A DNA stretch of 32,222 bases from Pyxidicoccus fallax (GCF_012933655.1 NZ_JABBJJ010000124.1:1-32222), one strand, 5' to 3'. Positions 8,793 to 17,806 are shown, numbered from the stretch's first letter. Notes: generated by a model from the letters alone, not told the origin. Program-made: numbers and translations.

Positions 8793-10144
8793 CACCAGAG
8801 CCCCTTCCCGACATTCTTGATGGCCAGTAACCCGAAGTCACGTTGGGCCTCGTAGGACTGCGTGCTCAACCATTGCCGTACGGTCAATGGCGAGCCCGTA
8901 ATATCGCGTCGAATCGACGAATAGAACGCGCTGACATCGCTGTGTAGTGCCCTGTCCAGCGGGATGACGTTTTCGGTGTTGTGGAGGGCCTGGGGGCCGA
9001 AGCGCTTCACGTTGCCCGGGGTCTGCTCGACGATGTGGTGCCACTCCTGCTCTGGGCCCGCCGGACCCATGGCCTTCTTGAAGCCACTGAACGAGCCCCA
9101 GGCCCTGTAGCCTGTGGGACGCGCCTTGGCGGCGGTACCTCCGCCCGTGCCTCTGGCCGTCATGGCCACGGCGCCGGGTGCGAGGGTGATGGTGACGGTC
9201 TCAGCGCTCACGGCCACCGTTCCCACGTCCGCGACCGCCGCGAGCCTGATGCCCACCTGCGCTTCGGCCTGCACCGCCGCCTGCGCGGCGCCGGGGAGCT
9301 TTGGCACCTTCGACCCCAGCCCTGCCGCCGTGTTTCCAATGGCGGCCATGGCCAACATGGCGAACGCGCGTGCCGCATTGCGGCCCATGACCTTGCCATA
9401 GCGCTCCCCCGCCTCGCGCAGCTCGTCAAACGTGGTGGCCCGCTCCGCCTCCTCCACCAAGCGCTTGAAGCCCACGATGAGGCTCCAGAACGTATCCACC
9501 CCCACGTAGGCAATGAGCGAGGCGGTCATCACGGCGGCCACGCCCTTCGAGAAAGGCTCGGGCACCGCGAGCAAGATGCAGTACGTGGTCCACGTCCAGA
9601 GAACCGCCGACAGCATGGCCTCGGGGTCGGCCATGTCCTTGAAGGCGTCCATCATCTCGTCCCACACGACGCCCTGGGCCAGGGCCATGGCCAGGGCGTA
9701 ACGCCCATCCCCGGTGACCGTGGGACTCTCCACCAGCAGGCGCAAGCAATCGCCGGGCCTGCTCGTGCGCTCGCACCAGCGCAGGTAGGCGCGCGTCAAC
9801 GCCACCTCTGCTGCGGGTGGTTCGCCCTCCAGGTGTTCGCCTGGGCCCAGCGGGATGACACGGTGGCTGCGCGGCTCGTACCGGTACGAGCCGCTGCGCG
9901 AATCCACCTCGAACAACCGCCGGGCCGTTTCCTGGGGGCGGGTGGATGGCCGCACGCTCTGGGCGAGCACTTCTACTGCTTCAACGAAGGCGTCTTCGTC
10001 CAGCTCCACCGGCGCGGCATCGCCGCTGCGTGGGGTGAGGACGACGGGCTCGCCGTGGCCCGTGTGCAGGCGCACGGACTTCGTGGTGCCGCTGCATCCG
10101 GCCAGCATCACGAGCAGTAGGGGAATCGACCATCGCGGCAGCAT
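8792..10144 (-). CDS. SitA-like lipoprotein toxin with C-terminal HNH-type nuclease domain
   Basis: The product is 450 residues starting at ATG 10144, which places a proper lipoprotein signal at the N-terminus (MLPRWSIPLLLVMLAGCSG, lipid-bearing Cys17) behind an AAGGG site; a longer frame upstream would bury the signal. The middle part contains hydrophobic, probably membrane-active segments (about residues 180-235 and 270-290). The C-terminal roughly 100 residues carry EWHHIVEQ, HNTENVIPLD and ALHSDVSAFY, an HNH/AHH-like nuclease pattern seen at the tips of polymorphic toxins. In Myxococcus, SitA lipoproteins with variable C-terminal toxins pass between kin cells by TraA/TraB outer-membrane exchange, and an adjacent SitI protects. 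The layout fits that model. No SitB-like gene is present nearby. DNA versus RNA as target cannot be told. Confidence 0.8.
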   Translation of the reverse strand: MLPRWSIPLLLVMLAGCSGTTKSVRLHTGHGEPVVLTPRSGDAAPVELDEDAFVEAVEVLAQSVRPSTRPQETARRLFEVDSRSGSYRYEPRSHRVIPLGPGEHLEGEPPAAEVALTRAYLRWCERTSRPGDCLRLLVESPTVTGDGRYALAMALAQGVVWDEMMDAFKDMADPEAMLSAVLWTWTTYCILLAVPEPFSKGVAAVMTASLIAYVGVDTFWSLIVGFKRLVEEAERATTFDELREAGERYGKVMGRNAARAFAMLAMAAIGNTAAGLGSKVPKLPGAAQAAVQAEAQVGIRLAAVADVGTVAVSAETVTITLAPGAVAMTARGTGGGTAAKARPTGYRAWGSFSGFKKAMGPAGPEQEWHHIVEQTPGNVKRFGPQALHNTENVIPLDRALHSDVSAFYSSIRRDITGSPLTVRQWLSTQSYEAQRDFGLLAIKNVGKGLW

Positions 10145-10389
10145 GCGGAGCCCTTCTGGCGCTGGCCCCCTTTCCGCGGGAGCCCATCGTCGACGCAAGG
10201 CCGCGTAATACCAGATAGAACTGACAGACGCTCCGGGCTGAATCGGTGCTGGGGCGCGCGCGTGATTTTGCCCCCCAGGTTCCGGTCCGGACGGGCATGA
10301 TCCGGTTCACCTCGTTAGGAGAATCGGGTACCACACGCCTCTAGCGGGCAAAGCCGGGGCGGTCGCAGTAGAGTGCTGAAGCCATCGGC

Positions 10390-10475
10390 GCACGAGTGGC
10401 GGAACTGGCAGACGCAGCGGACTTAAAATCCGCTGACCCGCAAGGGTCGTCCGGGTTCGATCCCCGGCTCGTGCA
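10390..10475 (+). tRNA. tRNA-Leu (UAA anticodon)
   Basis: Acceptor arms GCACGAG (10390-10396) and CTCGTGC (10468-10474) pair perfectly, with discriminator A at 10475. The anticodon arm GCGGA-CTTAAAA-TCCGC gives anticodon TAA. A long class II variable arm (GACCCGCAAGGGTC) is followed by the T arm CCGGG-TTCGATC-CCCGG. The 3' CCA is not encoded. UUA is a very rare codon at this GC content, so this tRNA serves few genes. Confidence 0.97.
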
Positions 10476-10509
10476 CTTCTGATATCCTTGAGCAGCACCG
10501 AGAGGGTAG

Positions 10510-10546
10510 TTCCGGCAGGGCTATGGAGTTGACGCCCTCCCCGGAA
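10510..10546. terminator. Nested hairpin between converging tRNA and CHAT operon
   Basis: TTCCGG (10510-10515) pairs with CCGGAA (10541-10546), and inside it AGGGC (10517-10521) pairs with GCCCT (10534-10538) around a 12-base loop. It lies 35 bases after the tRNA and about 180 bases after the end of the opposing CHAT operon, where a bidirectional terminator would be useful. There is no T-run, so intrinsic termination is uncertain. Confidence 0.4.
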
Positions 10547-10728
10547 GGAACAGGCGTTAATCTGATTGAGGTGTTGTCTGTCTGCTCCACCTAGGAGACA
10601 GCACTTCCAAGCACGCTTGAACCTTCTCCAGGTCATCAGCAATGTCGCTCATCGCGGAGAGACGCTCCTGAATCATGGGAGTCATGCATCTATCAATGCC
10701 GTGTGCGAGGGAAGGTTTCCTGCCGTGC

Positions 10729-11337
10729 CTACTCTCGCGGCCGTGATGCTTCGAGCAGGATGACACCTCCGAGAACCACCGAGTTTCCCAGGGCCGCTTC
10801 CATCGACTCCTCATCGGAAGCCGAGATGCCCAGCAACAGGACAGGCGCTTCACCGGCCTCCATTCGCCATCGGCGCCGGGGCAACCGCCCCTCACCGAGC
10901 GCGGACCGATAGAACACGCGGAAGTCCCCCGCCAGCTCCGGCGCCGGCCGGAGTTCGATGATGTCCCCCTGAGCGAGCCGCACCATCTCCACCTCGCCCC
11001 GGCGCGGCGTGGCCAGGCGGGTTGTCGGACGTGCTTCGGGGCCCAGGACGTGGGTCATCAACTCGGGGGCGAGTACTGCTTCCAGGACTCCAGGCTCGCG
11101 ATGCGTCAGGGTCCGCTGAAGCTCTCGGAGGCCCGTCAGCATGCGCGCGAGCCACGGGTGCGCGATGACGGCCGACGCGAATTCGTCAATGTGCTCCCTC
11201 CGGCTCACTGCGTCCCGCCAGCGCTCCGCGGCATCCGGAGCCATCAAGAGTTCCTGCCAGTCTTCGAGCGCATCCGCGTCCTCTGCACCCAAGATGAGGG
11301 AATCCAGCGTTGCCACGTCCGGAAGCTTCCTGCTCAT
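10729..11337 (-). CDS. Third gene of CHAT operon, unrecognised protein
   Basis: A 202-residue protein starting at ATG 11337, chosen for its GGAGGTG site and because it overlaps the previous stop by four bases (ATGA). I do not recognise a family. The first 75 residues are predicted helical and acidic (DSLILGAEDADALEDWQELL). The last 95 look beta-rich (MVRLAQGDIIELRPAPE, VLLLGISASDEESMEAALG) and end hydrophobic. There is no signal peptide, transmembrane helix or zinc-finger cysteine set. The layout loosely recalls an anti-sigma factor without the zinc motif, which would suit the sigma-like neighbour, and it could also be the protease substrate. Both are guesses from context. Confidence 0.85.
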   Translation of the reverse strand: MSRKLPDVATLDSLILGAEDADALEDWQELLMAPDAAERWRDAVSRREHIDEFASAVIAHPWLARMLTGLRELQRTLTHREPGVLEAVLAPELMTHVLGPEARPTTRLATPRRGEVEMVRLAQGDIIELRPAPELAGDFRVFYRSALGEGRLPRRRWRMEAGEAPVLLLGISASDEESMEAALGNSVVLGGVILLEASRPRE

Positions 11338-12347
11338 CGCACCACCTCCAGGGCCTTCGCGAGCGTGTCCAACTGTTCGGCCTTCTTCCTCAACTCGGGG
11401 GCGGCGCCTTCGTCCAGATTGAAGGCGGTGAGCGTCGTCTTCGTGACGGCCCTGCGCAGCAACTCCCACTCCATGAGCGCCACGGCCTGCTCCGAGTCCG
11501 GTCCCGCCAGGGCCGTTTTCAGGAGCCGCCCAAGGAGGACCTCCAGGCCCTCTCGCCTCAGACGTTGCACGGAGCGCCTGTCCCGCGGCGCTGTCGGGGG
11601 CAGCGCCGCGGCGATGTCCTCTTCACTCCGCTGGTACGAAGGGACGTTGGAGCAGGGTTGGAACAGCCACTCTCGAACGGCCAAGTGTGGAAGGCCGGCC
11701 TCGGAGCTGTCGAGGATGAGCGCTCGGTGGAGGCACTGGAAACGGAACTGGGCATCGTGCATCCGCACGCTTCGGGTTTTCTTCGACGCCGGTACCTGCG
11801 AGGGCGGTAGTGACGGGAGCTCGAACCATTCGGCGCGCAGTTCCTCTGTCGCGCGCAACCACCAGCCCACGAGGTCAGGGCACGTGCGCGCGAGCAACTT
11901 GCGCAGCGTGTGGGCCAGCCGTTCCATCAGGCGAGTCACGTCGACATCCTGGGTCTGCTCGGCACCTTCCTGCAGCGGCGTGGGGGATGCTTCATTCGAT
12001 CGTTGGCGCTGTGCCTCCAGCCACTGCATCTTCCGGGTGTACCCCTCCCGTGACTCGCGCTGGGTGAGCCAGAATCGAGCTTCGGTGAACAGACGCCAGC
12101 TCCTGGACGAGGGGGAGATCTTCGCCGGGTCGAGGTCGCCCGTGGCGAAACGGGTGAGGCACCAGTCGACGGCGTCGTCCAGGGTGTTGAAGCGGAAGGC
12201 TTCGAGCAGCCGCTCCTCTCCGTAGGGCGCGGCCACCCAGGAGAGGCTGTGCCGAAGCAGCACGGCGAGGGAGTCCCGGTGGGCGGCGACGAGTGCCTCC
12301 CGTTCCTCGCGGGACCACCCCGTGATGGCTGGATAGTCCATTCCCAT
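11334..12347 (-). CDS. Second gene of CHAT operon, possible divergent sigma-like protein
   Basis: A 337-residue cytoplasmic protein. ATG 12347 is chosen because GGGGGA lies six bases upstream and it starts two bases after the CHAT stop; a GTG at 12362 is possible. Residues about 45-95 (LDDAVDWCLTRF, WRLFTEARFWLTQRE) are helical in a way that recalls sigma-70 region 2. Residues about 241-277 (SEEDIAAALPP, then SVQRLRREGLEVLLGRLL) resemble a region 4 helix-turn-helix with an unusually long turn. The similarity is weak and from pattern only. Sigma-family genes are often beside CHAT proteases in cyanobacteria and other bacteria, which supports the reading. The alternative is a CHAT-specific adaptor with no DNA binding. 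Confidence 0.8.
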   Translation of the reverse strand: MGMDYPAITGWSREEREALVAAHRDSLAVLLRHSLSWVAAPYGEERLLEAFRFNTLDDAVDWCLTRFATGDLDPAKISPSSRSWRLFTEARFWLTQRESREGYTRKMQWLEAQRQRSNEASPTPLQEGAEQTQDVDVTRLMERLAHTLRKLLARTCPDLVGWWLRATEELRAEWFELPSLPPSQVPASKKTRSVRMHDAQFRFQCLHRALILDSSEAGLPHLAVREWLFQPCSNVPSYQRSEEDIAAALPPTAPRDRRSVQRLRREGLEVLLGRLLKTALAGPDSEQAVALMEWELLRRAVTKTTLTAFNLDEGAAPELRKKAEQLDTLAKALEVVR

Positions 12348-12349
12348 GC

Positions 12350-15300
12350 TCAGGTCCCCCACCAGCGGAAGGCTCCCAGATGCACTGGCTGGCTCAACTC
12401 CTCGACGAGCTCGGCCCCGGACAGGTGCGCAACCGCCGGAGAGGCGGCTCCCGAGGCAAATGGCACGAGGCGCGCCGAGTCCACCTGGAACAGGCGATGG
12501 GCGGAGTCCCGCCGCAGCCAGTCAAGTGCGGCGAGCACCTCGGGCACGCTGCCGTGGTGCCCCTGCTTCCGGAGTTGCGCCAGGAGGTCGGCGGCCCGCG
12601 TGATCGCCTGGACGAGCGCGTGGGCGCTGTGGCCCATTCGCATCCGCGCCATCCCATAGCCCTCACACACCAGCGCCTTAACGATGTCATGGACCGGCCA
12701 GGCCAGGTCGATGACCGCGCAAGCGCCGTTCGCCAGGAAGCTCCGTGCGAGCCCCGGGATGCGGTCCGTGTCATCCCGAAACAGGCGCTTGAGGTCGGCT
12801 CCCCCAGCGGTGCTTGCCCAGAGCTCGACGACGTCACCTCGGGAAAGGAGCGTTCCGTGGGTGTTTCGCTCACGCAGGGCTCGTCTGCCCTCGAGGCGCA
12901 GCAGGGCCATCGTATCGTTCAACGACTCCAGCCCTCCCACGCCATAGAGGCGCAACGTGCGGATACCGGGCGCGGCGCGTTCCAGGGCATCCACCTCCAC
13001 CACGGTGGAGCCACGGAACTCCCGGGGGTCCACGACGAACTCCGGAGGCCGCAGCCGGCGCAGCGTCTCCACCGCGGCCTCTCCGAAGCATGTCGTGCCG
13101 TCCTCCTGTTCGCGGGCCAGCAGGCACGCCGTGAAGTCCTTCCTCTGTGCACGCTTGGAGTCGGCCATCGGGTAGAAGTCGAGGGAGGGCCGGTGGGCCA
13201 GAGAGTCCACCTGGGCGGCCAGAGGGCGACCTCCCACTCGCAGCCCGAGCAGCGGCAATGCCCGCAAGGCTCCAGGCGCCAGGAGACTCCAGCGCAACTT
13301 GCGTCGACGCTGGGCGGACCGGAGGAGCGTCTTGAGGGCGGGGGCAAGTGCTTCCTCGACGAGACACCAACCCGGGCCGCGGGGACCCGCCTCTCCCCGA
13401 CGCGGGCCCCCGTCCACGGGATCAGGCTTCAAGAGGCCGTGGAGTCCGGCCAGGACCCGGCCCGCTTCGATCCGGAGAACCTGTTGTCCACGCTCGGCAC
13501 CATCGTTCCAGACCGCCATCACCAGCAGTTCTCCGGCGGGCCCCATAGGCGTCAGGGAAAGCCCGAGCACGGCTTCGCCTTCTCGCAATTCGCGCAGGGA
13601 ATCCTCATTCACCCGGAGCTCACGCCCCGACACCAACCCCCTCGATATGAGGGGAATCTCGTCGCCATGCTGGCGCGTGGCCTCGGTCTCGGCGTCGCGA
13701 AGGGCCGTCCAGCGTTGAAGCGCCTCCTCCTCAAGCAACGCGGAGGCGAGGACGACCTCGAAGGCAGCCGTTCGGACCTGGGCGGGTCTGTGTTCGCGTG
13801 CGTTGCAGAGTTCATCGAGACTCCAGGCGGTGTAGTCCAGGCGGCCCCGGACGCCTTCCCTGAGCGCCTGCGCGGAGTGGGTGAACGGATCCAGGCGATG
13901 GGGAGGGGCAACTCCCTCCACGGCGCGAGGCTCCTCGGACAGCAGCGCCGCGTCCGCCAGGACGGTGTGCAGCAGCCCGCGAATGCGGAGGAGGGTCCAC
14001 AGTGGCTCGAACACCGGGTCGGGGTGACGCGGTATCCAGGACACGTGCCGCGCGAGCCGGTTCAAGAAGGTGACACGGAGGTCACACGCGTACTGCAAGC
14101 AGGCCAGGAGGTGCGCGGCCTTGTCGGATTGGCGCTGCTCGTGACCGGCGAGGTAGGACTTCAGGAGCATCCGGTACGCCTCGCCCGGTGTTCCTGTCGT
14201 CCACACCAGGGGATGGCCATCGTCGGTTGGGTAGCCCCAGATGTCCCCTTCGAGCCTCGCGAGCGCCTGGTTGAAGACCTCGGTGAGGACCGACGAGCCT
14301 GGACGAGGCGGCTCGGCCTGAACCATCCGGGCAACTGTGAAGTGGAGCTCCCTGGGTGTGAGGAAGTTCAGTGCGCGCGCGGTACGTGCTTCATCCGGTT
14401 CATGGTGGGCGAGTGCCCCCTTCAACCGCTGGTAGGCCGCCGCTATTGCTTCCCGCAGTTCCGTGGCTGAAGTGATGCGACGAGCCAGCTTCAATACGTT
14501 CGCATGGGCTCCACGCTCCGCTTCGGGGAGTGTGGCCAGCAGCTCGACAGCGAGGGTCGCGATGCGCAAGGCCTCCGGCGAGCCGGGAGTGGCACGCCGC
14601 AGGGCGTCGGTGAACCGGTCGAGTGTCTCCTGCCTCACCTGCTCGATGCTCTCGAGCTCCAGTTCCCCGGAGAACCGTCGCAGGTACTCGTACCTCGCAT
14701 GGGCCGCGTCGGCATCGGGATCACGCCCGGGGGGCAGTGTTTCCAGGAGCTTCCCGGCGCGAGCCAGGGCCACTGGGTGCGGTTCGGGGGGCACGATGGA
14801 CTCCCCCCATGCCACGTCGAGCCAAAGGTGCGCGGCTTCCACGGTCAGCCGGTCGCGGTCCACCTCCGCGAGCTGGGGCGCGGCGAGAGCTTCATGCACC
14901 CACGCCAGCGCGGTGAGCAGGTTGTCCTGGTGGGAGGAGTTGAGTCGATCGCGCAGCAGTCGGGCCATCTCGATGGCCTGCGAGGGAGTGGGCGACGCCT
15001 CCTGCATGAGCTTCGTCACACGCGTGAGCCGTTCATCCTGAAACTCATCGAAGGTGGCATGGGAGGGCTCATGCGCCAGGAGTCGTTCGAGGTGCTGCTT
15101 CTCCTCGTCCGTCAGGGGACGTTCATCCGGAGCGGTCCAGGGCTTTTCCGGTGCCCTGTCTGGTACGCCGGTGAAGCGAATGCCGGCCCAGGAGAGCGGA
15201 CTCGAGAGCTTCGCCCGCAGAGGGCTCCAGTCGTCCTCGGCGGGCCCCAACGTTCGTAGGAAGTTGGCAATGGCGCGGGCATCGAGCTGGACTCCAAGGG

Positions 15301-17791
15301 TCGCCGCGAAGGCGACAATGCCCTCCACGCCCGAGGACTGTTCGCTCAGATGACGAAGCAGCTCCGGGATTCCCTCCCGGAGCCACCAGCGTTGCGCCTC
15401 GGCGAGCGACTTCGCGGCATCCTGGCCTTCGCAGAGGCCGAGGTGGAATCGCCGGGCCAGCACCGCGGTGACGAGGTCGGGAACCGACCACAGCGTCCCG
15501 ATGGCGCTCCGGACCCCGACATGTAGCAGGAGGAAGTCCAGGCCGAACCCCTCGTTGACGAAGGGTGTCAGAGGGTCCGTTGGACGGTTGGTTCCGGACT
15601 GGCAGGCCCACAGCTCCACCCGCTCGGCCCCTTTGAGCAGGAGGTTCACCTGGGCGAGGTCCAGCTCTTGTTCACCCGGGAGGAGGAGGCGCGGTGGATT
15701 CCCCGGCGAGTGCTCACCATGGGTGTAGATGCTGAGGACCCTGGCGCCTGGCGCCGCGCGCCGGAGTTGCTCGAGGTTCGCCAGGTCTCCCTCCAGTCGC
15801 TCCTGGCCCGGGGATGGTGGCAGCGCGAGTGCGTGGAAGCCCGTCTCCTTGCCCGGAATGAAGACGACGTGCCCGGTGCGGGGCGGCGCGGGAGCTGGGC
15901 GGGTCCGCAGCGGGAAGAGACAGGGGAGCCAGACTAGTGAGTCGAACCTGTCGATGGGGCGGGAGCCCGGCGGGCCCAGGGCCGCGAGCGGAAGTTGTGC
16001 CGCGGAGTTGGACGGCAGCAACACGACGCGGCGCCTACACCCCTGCGGTAGCGCCGCGGACAGATCCACCTGGGAGAGGAGCGCCGTGAGTTGCTCGTCT
16101 TCTCGAAACGTTTTCACCTCCTCTGTGGCCCGGTGGAGCAGCTCGCGCAGTGCTTCGGGCAGGGAGAGGGTTGCGGCGCGTGCGACGAGTTGCTCATTCT
16201 CGAGCCAGACCCCTACCACCAGGAGGTCGTCAACGAGGTCCAGTCTGAGCAGGATCTGGTCTGGATGCTCGCGCAGGAGAGCGAGCAGATCGGCTGGTCC
16301 CAGGTCGGTGCAGAGCGCCTGCTTCACCTTGTCGAAGTCGGGCTCGGCCTCCTGGAGTGCGCGGGTCAGCCGCTCGACCTGTCTCACTCCCTCCTGGATG
16401 ACCGAGTCGAGATGGGTAACAGGAACGCTTTGCCGGTGGGCCCGCCGCAGCTCATCCAGGATGAGCTCCTGCGTCACCGCCTCCGGACTAGTGAGAAGCT
16501 CCTGCAGGGATTGCTGTTGCTCGTCTGGAGTAAGTCGGTCGAGGTTCCTGGCTATCACATCGAGCATGTATGTCCGGTGTACATGCTTCAGCCGCTCGTC
16601 TTGCAGCTCACGTGCGAGCGGCGTGCTGGGGCTCCAGGCATGGTCCGCGAGGACCTCGGCGAAGCGAAGGCCACTGGTGTTCTCCAGCACGAGAAAGGCG
16701 CTCACTGCATCCTGCTTCTCCTTCGCATGGATACGCGCGGCCAGCGCCGCAGCGGCCTGGAAGTCCAGGGAGGCAGTATCCGCTTCGAAATCCGCGATGG
16801 TGTTGCGCGCGCGCTGGTGGATGGCGAGGCCGATGAAGTCTCGCAGCCGCTCCAGCGCGGCATCCGGGGCCTGCGCGCGCACCAGCACGGTGGCGAGGTG
16901 CAGGACCTCCTCACCTTCCTTCGGGAGGTGCTCTGGCCGGACCTGAGTGAGGAGGGTCTGGGCCCGCAGAACCCGGTCAGGCGAGTCTCCCCCGAGCAGG
17001 ACGTCGGCCAGGATGATTCGCGTGCGGTCCTCGTACCCGACGTCTCCCTCCTTCAGTGCGTCCACGAGGATGCGCTCGGCCTGTGCGAGGTCCCGGCGGC
17101 GTCCTCTCCGCGCCAGCAGGGTCGCCTGCGCCCAGCTGGCTCGATAGAAGACGTGTCGCATGGAGCGGCGGGTCTGCCGTTCGATGCGGCGTACGAGGGA
17201 GATGGCCCGGTCGTATTCCCTCAGTGCCCTGTCGTAGTCCCTCCGATGGACGCCCAGGAAGTTGGCGAAGTTGAGGTGCACTTCCGCCATCTGGTCGACC
17301 CCCAGCACTCCACAGGGTTCCAGGCGCCGGAGCGCACTTCGATAGAGTTGCTCAATCTCATTGAGCCGGGACGGTTTATCCGCGTCCTTCCAGTGCAGCA
17401 CGATGCCGCGAAGGCATACCGCCAGGGAGTTCGCGGTCTGCGCGAAGCGGCGGGGAGCACGCGCACGAGAGGGAGAGTTCAATGCCGCACGCAGGAGTTT
17501 CTCCGCGGTGAGGAGGCCCAGACCTGATGCGAGAGGGTCGTCCGACAGCGTGTGGCCCAGGTCGTGCCGAGCTGCTGCCGCCGCCGCGCCATGATCGTGG
17601 GGTGCATGCAGTGCTACCGCCTGCCGGAAGAAGTCGGCGGCCTCCCGCTTGCGCCCAAGTGAGGCAAGCGTTCTGCCTCTGCGGCGCAAGTCGGATGACA
17701 TCCGACCAGTCGGGGTGGAGTGGATCTCCTGCTCGTACTCCTCCTCCAGTTGGTACACATCGAGCTGACGCAAGGCGCTTTTCTTGTTCAT
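12350..17791 (-). CDS. TPR-CHAT protease with a second, inactive CHAT domain
   Basis: The product is 1813 residues. Start ATG 17791 has a perfect AGGAGG site, while the longer frame to 17842 has none. Residues about 50-330 form helical TPR-like repeats (AEVHLNFANFL, YDRALREYDRAISL). A first CHAT caspase-like domain spans about 520-850, with the catalytic dyad His691 in YTHGE and Cys730 in ELWACQSGT. A second helical region follows. A second CHAT-fold domain spans about 1395-1813. It lines up with the first (VVELWASTAGG against VELWACQSG; CAVIDLAWPVHD against SAIGTLWSVPD) but has Val1618 for His and Ser1660 for Cys, so it should not cleave. CHAT proteins are caspase relatives used in cell-fate and antiviral systems such as TPR-CHAT/Csx29. 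The substrate is unknown; the two downstream genes are the obvious candidates. Confidence 0.93.
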   Translation of the reverse strand: MNKKSALRQLDVYQLEEEYEQEIHSTPTGRMSSDLRRRGRTLASLGRKREAADFFRQAVALHAPHDHGAAAAAARHDLGHTLSDDPLASGLGLLTAEKLLRAALNSPSRARAPRRFAQTANSLAVCLRGIVLHWKDADKPSRLNEIEQLYRSALRRLEPCGVLGVDQMAEVHLNFANFLGVHRRDYDRALREYDRAISLVRRIERQTRRSMRHVFYRASWAQATLLARRGRRRDLAQAERILVDALKEGDVGYEDRTRIILADVLLGGDSPDRVLRAQTLLTQVRPEHLPKEGEEVLHLATVLVRAQAPDAALERLRDFIGLAIHQRARNTIADFEADTASLDFQAAAALAARIHAKEKQDAVSAFLVLENTSGLRFAEVLADHAWSPSTPLARELQDERLKHVHRTYMLDVIARNLDRLTPDEQQQSLQELLTSPEAVTQELILDELRRAHRQSVPVTHLDSVIQEGVRQVERLTRALQEAEPDFDKVKQALCTDLGPADLLALLREHPDQILLRLDLVDDLLVVGVWLENEQLVARAATLSLPEALRELLHRATEEVKTFREDEQLTALLSQVDLSAALPQGCRRRVVLLPSNSAAQLPLAALGPPGSRPIDRFDSLVWLPCLFPLRTRPAPAPPRTGHVVFIPGKETGFHALALPPSPGQERLEGDLANLEQLRRAAPGARVLSIYTHGEHSPGNPPRLLLPGEQELDLAQVNLLLKGAERVELWACQSGTNRPTDPLTPFVNEGFGLDFLLLHVGVRSAIGTLWSVPDLVTAVLARRFHLGLCEGQDAAKSLAEAQRWWLREGIPELLRHLSEQSSGVEGIVAFAATLGVQLDARAIANFLRTLGPAEDDWSPLRAKLSSPLSWAGIRFTGVPDRAPEKPWTAPDERPLTDEEKQHLERLLAHEPSHATFDEFQDERLTRVTKLMQEASPTPSQAIEMARLLRDRLNSSHQDNLLTALAWVHEALAAPQLAEVDRDRLTVEAAHLWLDVAWGESIVPPEPHPVALARAGKLLETLPPGRDPDADAAHARYEYLRRFSGELELESIEQVRQETLDRFTDALRRATPGSPEALRIATLAVELLATLPEAERGAHANVLKLARRITSATELREAIAAAYQRLKGALAHHEPDEARTARALNFLTPRELHFTVARMVQAEPPRPGSSVLTEVFNQALARLEGDIWGYPTDDGHPLVWTTGTPGEAYRMLLKSYLAGHEQRQSDKAAHLLACLQYACDLRVTFLNRLARHVSWIPRHPDPVFEPLWTLLRIRGLLHTVLADAALLSEEPRAVEGVAPPHRLDPFTHSAQALREGVRGRLDYTAWSLDELCNAREHRPAQVRTAAFEVVLASALLEEEALQRWTALRDAETEATRQHGDEIPLISRGLVSGRELRVNEDSLRELREGEAVLGLSLTPMGPAGELLVMAVWNDGAERGQQVLRIEAGRVLAGLHGLLKPDPVDGGPRRGEAGPRGPGWCLVEEALAPALKTLLRSAQRRRKLRWSLLAPGALRALPLLGLRVGGRPLAAQVDSLAHRPSLDFYPMADSKRAQRKDFTACLLAREQEDGTTCFGEAAVETLRRLRPPEFVVDPREFRGSTVVEVDALERAAPGIRTLRLYGVGGLESLNDTMALLRLEGRRALRERNTHGTLLSRGDVVELWASTAGGADLKRLFRDDTDRIPGLARSFLANGACAVIDLAWPVHDIVKALVCEGYGMARMRMGHSAHALVQAITRAADLLAQLRKQGHHGSVPEVLAALDWLRRDSAHRLFQVDSARLVPFASGAASPAVAHLSGAELVEELSQPVHLGAFRWWGT

Positions 17792-17796
17792 GCCGC

Positions 17797-17806
17797 ATCC
17801 TCCTGA
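17797..17806 (-). promoter_or_regulatory. Ribosome binding site of the CHAT gene
   Basis: On the minus strand this reads TCAGGAGGAT, a full Shine-Dalgarno match seven bases before ATG 17791. It decides the start and shortens the protein by 17 residues relative to the longest open frame. Confidence 0.85.

Noticed and set aside
10451..10475. Possible attachment site formed by the tRNA-Leu 3' end
   Set aside because: I looked for a second copy of the T-arm/acceptor sequence to the right and left and saw none; no integrase is present.
10557..10685. Small minus-strand frame starting MTPMIQERLSAMSDIADD, downstream of the CHAT operon
   Set aside because: The helical look is suggestive, but there is no ribosome site, no known family and only 43 codons; not enough to call a gene.
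12380..14470. Long plus-strand open frame antisense to the CHAT gene
   Set aside because: The minus-strand frame carries the CHAT motifs and a perfect ribosome site; the plus frame has neither.
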